Positions 12,317-22,677 of a stretch of DNA of 24,596 bases are shown here, piece by piece. The translations under genes and the position numbers were made by a program. The DNA lies in assembly GCA_035461385.1 (NCBI GenBank), contig DATHVI010000061.1:1-24596 (forward strand), read 5' to 3'. This DNA comes from DATHVI01 sp035461385 (GTDB taxonomy: Bacteria > Actinomycetota > Thermoleophilia > Solirubrobacterales > 70-9). The notes below the pieces were generated by a model. The model ran no database searches. It saw only the letters and a list, made by a program, of their open reading frames with translations, and had not been told where the DNA came from. Numbering within the stretch: position 1 is the first letter of the stretch; each line of letters begins with the position of its first letter.

Positions 12317-14695
12317 CTATCGCGGCCCGAGCGCCTCGATCCAGTCGAGCGGGCGCGCGCAGAGCTCAGCGGCATCGTCCGGGTCGACCAGCTCGATCCC
12401 CGCGGGAGCGCCGGCCGGGGCGAGCGCCAGCGGGCCGAGCGGGAGCCGGCTCAGCGCCCCGCCCGGAGCGATCGTGGTCTCGTCGTGGCGGACCTCGATC
12501 GCGTGCGTACCGGGGGAGAGCTCGACTTCGCCGAACGACATGTAGTGCCCGGGATGGCTGAGGTAGTGGCGGCGCGACCCGATCGGCTCGCCGTCGACCT
12601 CGAGCTCGACCCGGTCGCGCGTCGTGCCCCCGAGCCAGACCTCGTATGCGCCCGCCTCCGCGACCGCGACCTCGACCCGCACGACGCCCGACCGATCGGG
12701 GAGCACCGCCCGCTCCGACGGCTTCGCGGTCCAGCCGGCCGGGGCCGGCGTGCCGGCCAGCGAGACGACCGTCGCCTCGCGCCCGCCGGCGGCCGCGAGC
12801 AGTCCCCCGTCGCCCGCGACGCGGGCGAGCCGGCGGACCTCGGAGCACGCCGGCCGCGCGGTGGCGCTGAACCGGTCGCCGAGCGGGAGGTGCTCGACCA
12901 CCTGACGGCGCAGCGTCAGCGGCCGGCGCCAGACCTCGTAGTGATCGCCTTCGAAGGCGAGCCGGTAGGGAGCCGGGGGCCGGCTCGCAACCGGCGAGCG
13001 CCGCACGACCAGGGTCCGGTAGAGCAGCACCCCCTCGCGCTCGGCCTCGATCGCGAGCTCGTCGAGGTCGGCTGAGGAGCCCTTCGGGACGACGTCTCCG
13101 TCGCGCAGCGGGATCGTTCGCCGCCGCAGCTCCGAGGCGCCCTCGGGATCGCCCACGCGGAGGAAGTGGCGGACCGCGTAGGGCTCGTACTCGGGCGTCA
13201 TCGTCGGCCCGGCGCCGGCGAGCGTGTCGCCGATTCGCTCGAGCTCGGCGAGCCGGTCGGCGGGGGCGAGGTTGGCGCCGCGGTAGGCGAGCGCGTTCGA
13301 CCACACCACGGCGGCGGCGATCGCGACGACGCCCACGGCTCCGAGCCGGAGCCCCGCCTCCGAGGCCGCCGCGAGCGTCGTCAGCGCGAAGAACAGGATC
13401 ACCGGCGAGGCGATCGCGAACCCCTTCGCCTCGACCCAGGGCGAGCCGACCAGGAAGGTCGCCGTCGCGGCGACCGCGACCGCGGCGGCGAGCAGGGCGG
13501 GGAGCGCCGATCGCCGCCGCCAGGCGAGCACGAGCCCGCAGGCCGCCGACGCCAGGGTGAGGCCGATCAGCGCGTAGGTGAACGGCCGGGCGTCCGGATC
13601 GAGCCGGAAGTCGGTCGCCGGCCAGATACCGGCGGCTTGGAGCGGGCTCAGCGGCCCGTCGAGGTTCCCCTGTGCCGTTTCGCTCGTCAACGGCGAGGAG
13701 GTGGGGGGCACGAGCCCGGCGCCGAGCAGCCATGGGACGGTGAGCGCGACCGTCACCCCGGTGGCCCAGATCGATTGCCGAAGCGCCGGCCACCACCGCG
13801 GTCGTTCGGCGACGGTCAGCGCCAGCGCGCCGACGAGGATCGGGCCGGTCCAGACGATCGCGCCGGCCGGGCTCAGGACCGATGCCGCCGCGGCGAGCGC
13901 GACGGCGAGGGGGAGCACGGCCCGCGGCCCGCGCTCGCCGATCGCGTCGAGCACCAGCGCGGCCGCGAGCGCGATCAGGACCGCCGCGGCGATCTCCTTC
14001 ACCCCGCCCCAGAGCACGTACCCGTACAGGAGCGCCGCCTGGGACCCGATCGCCGCAACCGCCGCCCGCCATCCGCGTGAGCGCAGCACCTGGCCGGCGA
14101 GCGAGTAGAGCAGCAGCGCGAGGATCGCGGCGAGCGCCGCCATGTACGGCTGGAAGGTCCAGGCGACGTCCTCGCCGACCACCAGGCTCGCGAGCCCGAA
14201 CGGCAGCAGGGCGCCAACCGGGTAGCCGTCGGCGAGGTTGAAGCGAAGCACCGCCTCGTAGCTCGACGGCGGGAGCCCCTCGAGGCTGCGTCCGTGCTCG
14301 ATCACCCGATCGGTGAGCGCGAGCCAGGTCGCGGTGTCGTCGAGCTTCAAGTAGCCGGCGAACCCGAGCGTGCCCGAGGCGAGCACGGGGGCGGCGTAGA
14401 CGGCGAACGTGACCGCGGCGCAGCCGCCGGCCCACCGGTCGAAATCCCGGATCCTCGCCCACCCGGCTGCGACGCCGGCCGCGGCGAGGACCGCCGCGAG
14501 CGGCAGGGCGAGTTCGGCGGTGGCGTCGGTGGAGGTCGCGAACTGGGCGACGACGACGAGCGCGGCGAACCCGGCCGGGATCACGAGCGGACCGCGGAGG
14601 CGCAGCCCCGAGAGGCGCTCGAGCAGCAGCCCGACGCCGGCGCTGAGCCCGATCAGGACGAACGGGAAGAGGGCCCAGGCGACGAAGGCGCTCAG
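12317..14695 (-). CDS. GT-C-like polytopic membrane protein with C-terminal beta domain
   Basis: About 792 residues. The first 470 hold some 11-12 hydrophobic helices. After an early helix pair comes an outside loop LKLDDTATWLALTDRVIEHG with an acidic pair (D119, D120), as in GT-C glycosyltransferases that use lipid-linked sugars. The last 320 residues are soluble and end in a beta-sandwich-like segment (AYEVWLGGTTRDRVELEVDG, then GTHAIEVRH) resembling a carbohydrate-binding module. A role in glycosylating a cell-surface polymer is inferred. The start is unusual: the frame shows no ATG, GTG or TTG before or within the first helix, and CTG at 14695 overlaps the upstream stop (CTGA) with GGGAGG directly before it. 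The next candidate, GTG at 14584, would delete the first helix. It is coupled to the upstream metallopeptidase. Confidence 0.7.
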   Translation of the reverse strand: MSAFVAWALFPFVLIGLSAGVGLLLERLSGLRLRGPLVIPAGFAALVVVAQFATSTDATAELALPLAAVLAAAGVAAGWARIRDFDRWAGGCAAVTFAVYAAPVLASGTLGFAGYLKLDDTATWLALTDRVIEHGRSLEGLPPSSYEAVLRFNLADGYPVGALLPFGLASLVVGEDVAWTFQPYMAALAAILALLLYSLAGQVLRSRGWRAAVAAIGSQAALLYGYVLWGGVKEIAAAVLIALAAALVLDAIGERGPRAVLPLAVALAAAASVLSPAGAIVWTGPILVGALALTVAERPRWWPALRQSIWATGVTVALTVPWLLGAGLVPPTSSPLTSETAQGNLDGPLSPLQAAGIWPATDFRLDPDARPFTYALIGLTLASAACGLVLAWRRRSALPALLAAAVAVAATATFLVGSPWVEAKGFAIASPVILFFALTTLAAASEAGLRLGAVGVVAIAAAVVWSNALAYRGANLAPADRLAELERIGDTLAGAGPTMTPEYEPYAVRHFLRVGDPEGASELRRRTIPLRDGDVVPKGSSADLDELAIEAEREGVLLYRTLVVRRSPVASRPPAPYRLAFEGDHYEVWRRPLTLRRQVVEHLPLGDRFSATARPACSEVRRLARVAGDGGLLAAAGGREATVVSLAGTPAPAGWTAKPSERAVLPDRSGVVRVEVAVAEAGAYEVWLGGTTRDRVELEVDGEPIGSRRHYLSHPGHYMSFGEVELSPGTHAIEVRHDETTIAPGGALSRLPLGPLALAPAGAPAGIELVDPDDAAELCARPLDWIEALGPR

Positions 14696-15990
14696 CCTCC
14701 CGCGGCCGCCCCGAGCGCGAGCGACGGCGAGGGCGCAAACGCGAGCCCGGTGGCGTCCGACCGGGTCGCGAGGGCAGCCCAGCCGCCGTCGAGCGACCAC
14801 AGTCCGCGCCCGGCACGCTCGCCGCCGATGCCCCGTTGGAGGTAGCTGCGCGCGGCGCGGGCGAACTCCCGGGCCTCGGCCGGCGAGTCCCACCGCCAGC
14901 GCAGGACGAGGACGAGCTCGTCGCGACAGGGATGGCGGCAGTCGGCGGCCGCCGTGCCGCGCTCCCAGAGCTCGTAGCGGTCGCCGCGCCACCCTTCCGC
15001 TCCATCGGCGGCGACCCGGCGCGGGACGCCGAGCGCGAGGAGCTGCGCCGTCGCCAGCTCGCCGACCGTCCCCGCGTGCTCGGGCTCCCAGCCGGCGGCC
15101 CGGAGCACCTCAGAGTCGGTCTCGACCGCGAGCGGGCGCTCGTCGCGCAGGTACTTGATCGGGTGCAGCACCTGCGAGGTCGATGCCGGGGGGCGGTGCT
15201 CGAGCGCGTGGTCGACCAGCGTCCATCCGTCGCCGAGCTCGTAGAGGCGCTCGACGAACCTGCTGCCGCCGAGGTACGCCCATTCGAGCTGCTCGACCGC
15301 GTAGCGGGGGAACCCGTCGGTCCCGGGATCGAGGTCGAGCGCCGACGCGGCGAGGGCGAACGCGCTCAGGTGGCGGTCCGCGTATTCGGTCATCAGCGCC
15401 GTCGCCGTGCCCTCGACAAGCGCGGTCTCGGCGAGCGCGCGGTCGGCGTCGTCGGGGTCGGGCTCGGGGAGGCCGAAGCTCTGGTCCTCGATCGCGTGGG
15501 TGAGCTCGTGGGCGAGGAAGAGCTCGAGCAGCGCCGGGGTGGCGACGGCATCGTCGATCAGGTAGAGGGTGCCGGTACGGGTCTCCCACGCCGCCGCCGC
15601 GAGGTCCCCCGATGCCTCGACGAACCCGCCGAGGGTCTGGCCCGCGCCGAGCAGCCCGACGATCCTCGCGATCGCCTCGTCGGGCGCCAGCGCCTCTTCC
15701 GGGTCGCCGAGGCGCCGGCGGAAGTCGGCCTCGATCAGCCCGCTGAGGTCGTCGCTGCCGATCACCTCCGGCGCCGGGACGGCCTCGAACTCGAGCTCGC
15801 GAAGCTCGGCCACCCGCCGGGCGACCTCGGGCGTGATCGCGGCGCCGCGGGCGGCGATCGCGTCGCGCTCGGAGAGCTCGCCGGCCGCGCGCCCGCCGCC
15901 GAGCCCGACCGCGAGCAGCGCGACGCCGGTCGCCGCGAGCACGGCGAGCGCGTACAGGAGCTGGATCGAGTCGCCGCGGGCTCGCTGCAT
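14692..15990 (-). CDS. membrane-anchored HExxH metallopeptidase-like protein
   Basis: 432-residue protein with an N-terminal signal anchor (about 9-32, LLYALAVLAATGVALLAVGL) and a large outside domain. The zinc-protease motif HELTH (161-165, in FLAHELTHAIEDQSFGL) is followed 28 residues later by E193 in LVEGTATALMTEY, the gluzincin arrangement of two His and a Glu. No known family name comes to mind with certainty. The substrate is unknown; it may act on envelope proteins. The start is the ATG at 15990; a CATACT hexamer 10 nt upstream and no Shine-Dalgarno suggest a near-leaderless message. It is divergent from uvrB (41-nt gap), and its stop overlaps the putative CTG start of the GT-C-like gene, so the two form an operon. 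Confidence 0.75.
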   Translation of the reverse strand: MQRARGDSIQLLYALAVLAATGVALLAVGLGGGRAAGELSERDAIAARGAAITPEVARRVAELRELEFEAVPAPEVIGSDDLSGLIEADFRRRLGDPEEALAPDEAIARIVGLLGAGQTLGGFVEASGDLAAAAWETRTGTLYLIDDAVATPALLELFLAHELTHAIEDQSFGLPEPDPDDADRALAETALVEGTATALMTEYADRHLSAFALAASALDLDPGTDGFPRYAVEQLEWAYLGGSRFVERLYELGDGWTLVDHALEHRPPASTSQVLHPIKYLRDERPLAVETDSEVLRAAGWEPEHAGTVGELATAQLLALGVPRRVAADGAEGWRGDRYELWERGTAAADCRHPCRDELVLVLRWRWDSPAEAREFARAARSYLQRGIGGERAGRGLWSLDGGWAALATRSDATGLAFAPSPSLALGAAAGG

Positions 15991-16000
15991 CGTCGGAGCG

Positions 16001-16006
16001 AGTATG
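16001..16006 (-). promoter_or_regulatory. candidate -10 hexamer CATACT of the metallopeptidase gene
   Basis: On the minus strand CATACT lies 10 nt before the ATG at 15990 within a 41-nt divergent gap shared with uvrB. The small gap leaves little room for anything but short or absent leaders on both sides. Confidence 0.35.
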
Positions 16007-16014
16007 GCGGCCGC

Positions 16015-16020
16015 TATCGT
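16015..16020 (+). promoter_or_regulatory. candidate -10 hexamer TATCGT of uvrB
   Basis: TATCGT lies 11 nt before the uvrB ATG, predicting a leader of only a few bases. I find no SOS-box-like dyad in this gap, unlike upstream of uvrA. Confidence 0.35.
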
Positions 16021-16031
16021 CGCCCGAAGCG

Positions 16032-18032
16032 ATGGCGAAGTTCAAGCTCAACCCGGCATACACCCCGACCGCCGATCAGCCGAAGGCGATCGACGCCCTC
16101 GCCGAGGGACTCGGGAGCGGCGAGCGCTTCCTCACCCTGCTCGGCGCGACCGGGACCGGGAAGACGTTCACGATGGCGGGCGCGATCGAGCGGATGCAGC
16201 GCCCGGCGCTCGTGATCGCCCACAACAAGACGCTCGCGGCGCAGCTCTGCAACGAGTTCCGGGAGTTCTTCCCCGAGAACAAGGTCGAGTACTTCGTCTC
16301 CTACTACGACTACTACCAGCCCGAGGCCTACGTCCCGGCGCAGGACCTCTACATCGAGAAGGACTCGTCGATCAACGACGAGATCGACCGCCTCCGCCAC
16401 GCGGCGACCGCGGCGCTGCTCGCCCGCCGCGACGTCGTCATCGTCGCCTCCGTCTCGTGCATCTACGGGATCGGCTCGCCGGAGCTGTACGCGCGGATGA
16501 TGCAGCTATTCAAGGTCGGCGGGTCGATCGACCGCGACGAGCTGTTCCGGAAGCTGGTCGGGATGCAGTACTCGCGCAACGACACCGCGCTCGCCCGCGG
16601 CACCTTCCGCTCGAAGGGCGAGGTGATCGAGATCTGGAACGCCTACATGGAGAGCGCGTACCGGATCTCGCTGTTCGGGGACGAGGTCGAGGGGCTCCAG
16701 CACTTCGACCCGCTCACCGGCGAGGTTCTCGACGAGGTCGATCACGTCGCGGTCTGGCCGGCGAGCCACTACGTGACCGAGGAGGAGACCCTGGCGCGGG
16801 CGGTGGTCGAGATCAAGGCCGAGATGGAGGCCCGCTGCACCGAGCTCGAGCTCGCGGGCAAGGAGCTCGAGTCGCATCGCCTCCGCCAGCGGACCGAGTA
16901 CGACATCGAGATGCTCTCGGAGCTCGGGTTCACTTCGGGGATCGAGAACTACTCGCGGATCCTCGACGGGCGTGAGCCGGGCTCGCCGCCGCACACGCTG
17001 ATCGACTACTTCCCCGACGACTTCGTCGTCTTCGTCGACGAGTCGCACCAGACGATCCCGCAGCTCGGCGGGATGTTCGAGGGCGACCGGTCACGCAAGC
17101 AGACGCTCGTCGAGTACGGCTTCCGCCTCCCGTCGGCGCTCGACAACCGCCCGCTGAAGTTCGACGAGTTCCTCGACCGGGTCGGTCAGATGGTGATGGT
17201 CTCGGCGACTCCCGGCGAGTTCGAGCGCGGGATCTCGGCCCGGATCGTCGAGCAGATCGTCCGTCCGACCGGGATCGTCGACCCGGAGGTCGAGGTCCGG
17301 GCGACCCGGAACCAGATCGACGACCTGATGGGCGAGGTCCGGGCGCGCGCCGACGCCGGCGAGCGGGTGCTGGTGACGACGCTGACGAAGAAGATGGCCG
17401 AGGACCTGACCGGCTACCTGCTCGAGCACGGCTTCCGGGTCCGCTACCTGCACTCGGAGATCGACACCCTGGAGCGGATCCAGATCATCCGCGACCTGCG
17501 CCTCGGCGAGTACGACGTCCTCGTCGGGGTCAACCTGCTCCGCGAGGGGCTCGACCTGCCCGAGGTTTCGCTGGTCGCGATCCTCGACGCCGACAAGGAG
17601 GGCTTCCTGCGCGGCGAGACGAGCTTGATCCAGACGATCGGCCGGGCGGCGCGGAACGTCCGCGGCCAGGTGCTGATGTATGCCGACAGCGAGACCGAGG
17701 CGATGCGCAAGGCGATCGCCGAGACCGAGCGCCGGCGGGAGATCCAGCTCGCCTACAACCGCGAGCACGGGATCACGCCGGAGACGGTCCAGAAGGGGAT
17801 CTCCGACATCGCCGAGTTCCTGTCGATGGAGAGCCGGGCGACGACCCCCGAGCGCCGCCGCCGCGTCCGCGCCGACGGCGAGCCGCACACCCCCGAGCAG
17901 CTCGAGAAGGTGATCGTCGAGCTCGAGGAGGAGATGCTCGCCGCCGCCGAGGACCTCCGGTTCGAGGAGGCGGCCCGGATCCGCGACGAGCTCAAGGAGC
18001 TGCGCCGGGACCTCGAGGCGATGGGGGCCTAG
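16032..18032 (+). CDS. uvrB: UvrABC system protein B (excinuclease helicase subunit)
   Basis: Damage-verifying subunit of nucleotide excision repair; it is loaded by UvrA and recruits UvrC. The 666-residue length is usual. Visible are Walker A GATGTGKT (38-45), the beta-hairpin that inserts between strands (YYDYYQPEAYVP, from residue 91), the helicase DESH box (336-339), motifs V/VI (VGVNLLREGLDLPEVSLVAI and QTIGRAARN) and the C-terminal UVR motif (about 625-660, EDLRFEEAARIRDELKELR) that contacts UvrC. The start is the ATG at 16032, where the family begins (KFKLNPAYTPTADQPKAI). The ends of uvrB and the convergent MFS gene are only 11 nt apart. A uvrA gene lies 4.6 kb downstream. Confidence 0.98.
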   Translation: MAKFKLNPAYTPTADQPKAIDALAEGLGSGERFLTLLGATGTGKTFTMAGAIERMQRPALVIAHNKTLAAQLCNEFREFFPENKVEYFVSYYDYYQPEAYVPAQDLYIEKDSSINDEIDRLRHAATAALLARRDVVIVASVSCIYGIGSPELYARMMQLFKVGGSIDRDELFRKLVGMQYSRNDTALARGTFRSKGEVIEIWNAYMESAYRISLFGDEVEGLQHFDPLTGEVLDEVDHVAVWPASHYVTEEETLARAVVEIKAEMEARCTELELAGKELESHRLRQRTEYDIEMLSELGFTSGIENYSRILDGREPGSPPHTLIDYFPDDFVVFVDESHQTIPQLGGMFEGDRSRKQTLVEYGFRLPSALDNRPLKFDEFLDRVGQMVMVSATPGEFERGISARIVEQIVRPTGIVDPEVEVRATRNQIDDLMGEVRARADAGERVLVTTLTKKMAEDLTGYLLEHGFRVRYLHSEIDTLERIQIIRDLRLGEYDVLVGVNLLREGLDLPEVSLVAILDADKEGFLRGETSLIQTIGRAARNVRGQVLMYADSETEAMRKAIAETERRREIQLAYNREHGITPETVQKGISDIAEFLSMESRATTPERRRRVRADGEPHTPEQLEKVIVELEEEMLAAAEDLRFEEAARIRDELKELRRDLEAMGA

Positions 18033-18043
18033 CCCCGGCCGGC

Positions 18044-19477
18044 TCAGCCGCCGCCCGGCGCCGTCGCCGGCTCGGGCTCGGCGATCCGGTCGCGGGCGGG
18101 GATCGCGAGTGCGGCTACGAGGGCGAGGGCCATCCCGGCGGCGGCGACGAGGAAGCCGAGCCTGAAGCCCGCCTCGTCGGGGAGGCCGCTGACGAGGACG
18201 ATGTGGCCGGCGATGATCGCGGCGGCGACCTGGCCGCCGATCGAGCCGCCGATCGTGCGCATGATCGTGTTCATCCCGGTCGCGACGCCGGTGCGCGCCG
18301 GGGGCACGGCCTCGACGATCAGGTTCGCCATCGCAGCGAACGAGAACCCGATCCCGATCCCCATCAGCGTCGTCGCGAGGTAGATCGCCCACGGGTCGTG
18401 CTCGAGGGCGAGGAAGAGGAAGCTCGTCGCTGCGGCGGCGGTGCCGGCGACGAGCGGCAGCCGCGAATCGTGGCGGTCGCCGATCCAGCCGGCGAGCGGC
18501 CCGGCGAACAGCATCGCGATCGACGACGGGACGAGGAACATCCCGGCCCCGCTGACGCTAGCGCCGAGGCCGAAGCCGGTCGACTCGGGTAGCTGGACGA
18601 GCTGCGGAATGAGGATGAAGCCGCTGAACATCCCGAAGCCGACCAGCAAGGCGGCGAGGTTCGTCGCCATCACCGATCGCTCGCGCATCATCCCGATGTC
18701 GACCAGCGGCGCCGCCTGCCGGCGCTCGTAGGAGAGCCAGCCCGCCAGCAGCGCGGCCGCGGTGACGAGCAGCGTCAGCACCGGCACAGAGCCCCAGCCC
18801 CACGAGTTCGCCTCGCTGATCGCGATCAGCAGCGCGACGAGCGCCGCCGACAGCAGCGCGGCGCCGCCCCAGTCGATCGCCGCCGGGCTCTTGTGGGGCG
18901 ACTCGGGGATCCAGCGCAGCGTCGCTCCGATCGCGGCGACGATCATCGGCAGCGCCAGCCAGAACAGCCACTCGTAGCCGAGCCGGTCGACGATCACGCC
19001 GCTGACGACCAGCCCGACGCCGCCGCCGATCCCGAACATCGCGCTGACGACGCCGATCCCGGTGCCGATCCGGTGCGGCGGGAACTCGTCGCGGATGATC
19101 CCGAACGCGAGCGGGAACGTCGCCGCGCCGAGGCCCTGGATCGCGCGGCCCGCGATCAACGTCCAGATCGAGTCCGACAGCGCAGCGATCAGCGAGCCGA
19201 GGGCGAACACGGACAGGGTGAAGACGAGCATCCGCTCCTTGCCGAACATGTCGCCGAGGCGGCCGAGGATCGGGGTCGAGATCGACGCGGTGAGCAGGAA
19301 GGCGGTGAAGACGAAGCTGACCGCGGTCGCGGTCGTCTCGAGCTCGCGCTGGATCGCCGGCAGCGCCGGCGCGACCATCGTCTGCTGCAGCGCGATCGCG
19401 AGCGCGGCGACGAGCAGGACGGCGAGCGTGATCCCGTAGTGCTGGCGTTCGGGATCGAGGTGGGGAGGGGGGCTCAA
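18044..19477 (-). CDS. MFS exporter, DHA2 (14-helix) type
   Basis: 477-residue inner-membrane transporter with about 14 hydrophobic helices, resembling DHA2 drug:proton antiporters. After helix 1 (VLLVAALAIALQQTMVAPAL) comes an intact motif A, LGRLGDMFGKERM, the feature missing in the other MFS protein of this window. The motif C region reads FGIGGGVGLVVSGVIVD, without the usual GP pair. The substrate is unknown. The start is TTG at 19477: the same frame meets a stop upstream, and no ATG or GTG precedes helix 1. There is no clear Shine-Dalgarno. It lies 103 nt downstream of the protease gene on the same strand, with a palindromic repeat in that gap that may separate the two transcripts. Confidence 0.9.
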   Translation of the reverse strand: MSPPPHLDPERQHYGITLAVLLVAALAIALQQTMVAPALPAIQRELETTATAVSFVFTAFLLTASISTPILGRLGDMFGKERMLVFTLSVFALGSLIAALSDSIWTLIAGRAIQGLGAATFPLAFGIIRDEFPPHRIGTGIGVVSAMFGIGGGVGLVVSGVIVDRLGYEWLFWLALPMIVAAIGATLRWIPESPHKSPAAIDWGGAALLSAALVALLIAISEANSWGWGSVPVLTLLVTAAALLAGWLSYERRQAAPLVDIGMMRERSVMATNLAALLVGFGMFSGFILIPQLVQLPESTGFGLGASVSGAGMFLVPSSIAMLFAGPLAGWIGDRHDSRLPLVAGTAAAATSFLFLALEHDPWAIYLATTLMGIGIGFSFAAMANLIVEAVPPARTGVATGMNTIMRTIGGSIGGQVAAAIIAGHIVLVSGLPDEAGFRLGFLVAAAGMALALVAALAIPARDRIAEPEPATAPGGG

Positions 19478-19527
19478 GCGGGCGAGGAATCCGAGGGACG
19501 GTCACCTATGTAACCAGCCAGCCCTTC

Positions 19528-19568
19528 CGTGTCGAGTTCGTTGCGCTCAGCGTCGTCAACTCGACGCG
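19528..19568. repeat. 41-bp palindromic dispersed repeat, copy 2
   Basis: CGTGTCGAGTT (19528-19538), a 19-nt loop and AACTCGACGCG (19558-19568) form an 11-bp stem with one G-T pair. The first 13 loop bases after position 1, GTTGCGCTCAGCG, are identical to copy 1 at 3652-3692. It lies in the gap between the protease stop and the MFS start, both on the minus strand, where it could work as a terminator or a transcript-end stabiliser. Confidence 0.75.
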
Positions 19569-19580
19569 GGAGCCGGCTCG

Positions 19581-21923
<2,343 letters not shown>

Positions 21924-22008
21924 GTCACCCCTGTCGGCATCTCCGGTGGTGGGCTGAACTATCGCGATTGGCGAGGACGAATGCGGCGTCGCGCGGGGCG
22001 GCCACCGG

Positions 22009-22014
22009 TAACCT
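22009..22014 (+). promoter_or_regulatory. candidate -10 hexamer TAACCT
   Basis: TAACCT lies 1 nt before the ATG at 22016 and 7 nt before the in-frame GTG at 22022. The leaderless spacing seen elsewhere in this window would favour the GTG as the true start of the coiled-coil protein gene. Confidence 0.35.
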
Positions 22015-22015
22015 C

Positions 22016-22624
22016 ATGGCCGTGACCGATGCGGAGAGGATCGCAAGCGACGTCGCCGACCGGATTCGCGACCTGATCGCCCGCGCCGAGGAGCGCGCGG
22101 CGGCGATCGTCCGCGACGCCGAGCAGGAGGCGCAGCGGATTCGCGAGCGCGCCGAGGGCGAAGCGAACCGGCGTCTGGCGGAGGTTCGCCAGGCGATCGC
22201 CGAGCTTGAGAGCAGGCTCGGCGGCGGCGACGACACCGGCGCCTCGTCGGAGGTCGACCCCGGGCCCGCGACCGTTCCCGAGCCGGCACCCGACCCGGTC
22301 CCCGAGCCCGCTCCGCCCCCGGTCCCCGAGCCCGGCCCGGTTCCCGTTCCCGAGCCGACCCCGGAGCGGATCCCCGAGCCGGTCCCGCCGCCCGACGAGG
22401 GCACGCCTCCGTCGCCCGACACCGGCGACGCCGGCGATGCCGCCGAGCCGGCGGCCGCCAACGGCGCGAAGTCGAGCGACCCCGTCGCGGCGCGGCTGGT
22501 GGCGATGAACCTCGCCCTCCGCGGCGCCTCGCGGGAGGAGATCGAGGCCAGGCTCGCGGCCGAGTACGACCTCGACGACTCCGCGGCCCTGATCGACCAG
22601 GTCCTCGCCAGGGCTCGTCGCTAG
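22016..22624 (+). CDS. hypothetical coiled-coil / proline-rich protein upstream of uvrA
   Basis: About 202 residues in three parts. Residues 5-70 form a charged coiled coil (RDLIARAEERAAAIVRDAEQ) like those in DivIVA-type or ATP-synthase-b-type helices. Residues 78-135 are a Pro/Glu linker with repeated PEP units (VPEPAPDPVPEPAPPPVPEP). The last 50 residues form a small helical domain (ARLVAMNLALRGASREEIEA, then YDLDDSAALIDQVLARA). There is no signal peptide or membrane helix. I do not know its function; coiled coil plus flexible linker plus helical head suggests a scaffold or polar-organising protein. The ATG at 22016 is taken; the GTG at 22022 is a serious alternative (200 residues) because of a TAACCT 7 nt before it. 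uvrA begins 53 nt after the stop. Confidence 0.7.
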   Translation: MAVTDAERIASDVADRIRDLIARAEERAAAIVRDAEQEAQRIRERAEGEANRRLAEVRQAIAELESRLGGGDDTGASSEVDPGPATVPEPAPDPVPEPAPPPVPEPGPVPVPEPTPERIPEPVPPPDEGTPPSPDTGDAGDAAEPAAANGAKSSDPVAARLVAMNLALRGASREEIEARLAAEYDLDDSAALIDQVLARARR

Positions 22625-22661
22625 CCGGTCCGGCGGCCGCGGTTTTCGCGCTGCCCTCCTC

Positions 22662-22675
22662 CGTACACTTGTTCG
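22662..22675. promoter_or_regulatory. SOS (LexA/Cheo) box-like dyad at uvrA
   Basis: CGTACACTTGTTCG pairs as CG.ACA..TGT.CG, five of six arm positions, and differs from the actinobacterial/Gram-positive LexA consensus (CGAACRNRYGTTYG) at only about two positions. It ends 2 nt before the uvrA ATG. Control of uvrA by LexA is well known in many bacteria, so the match is credible in context. Confidence 0.55.
22664..22669 (+). promoter_or_regulatory. candidate -10 hexamer TACACT of uvrA
   Basis: TACACT sits inside the SOS-box-like dyad and exactly 8 nt before the ATG, predicting a leaderless uvrA transcript. A bound LexA dimer would cover the -10 and the start point directly. No Shine-Dalgarno is present. 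Confidence 0.45.
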
Positions 22676-22677
22676 CC

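Noticed and set aside
12366..15005. Second long minus-strand frame overlapping the GT-C-like gene
   Set aside because: Arg-rich translation without hydrophobic helices; the adjacent frame gives regular membrane segments and a coherent C-terminal domain.
18024..18043. GC-rich short hairpin between uvrB and the convergent MFS gene as a terminator
   Set aside because: The stem is only about 5 bp and overlaps the uvrB stop codon; no T-run, too weak to call.
18558..19505. Alternative minus-strand frame starting at GTG 19505 ahead of the DHA2 MFS gene
   Set aside because: Different frame from the transporter, Arg-rich translation, no hydrophobic helices; no evidence for a frameshift joining the two.
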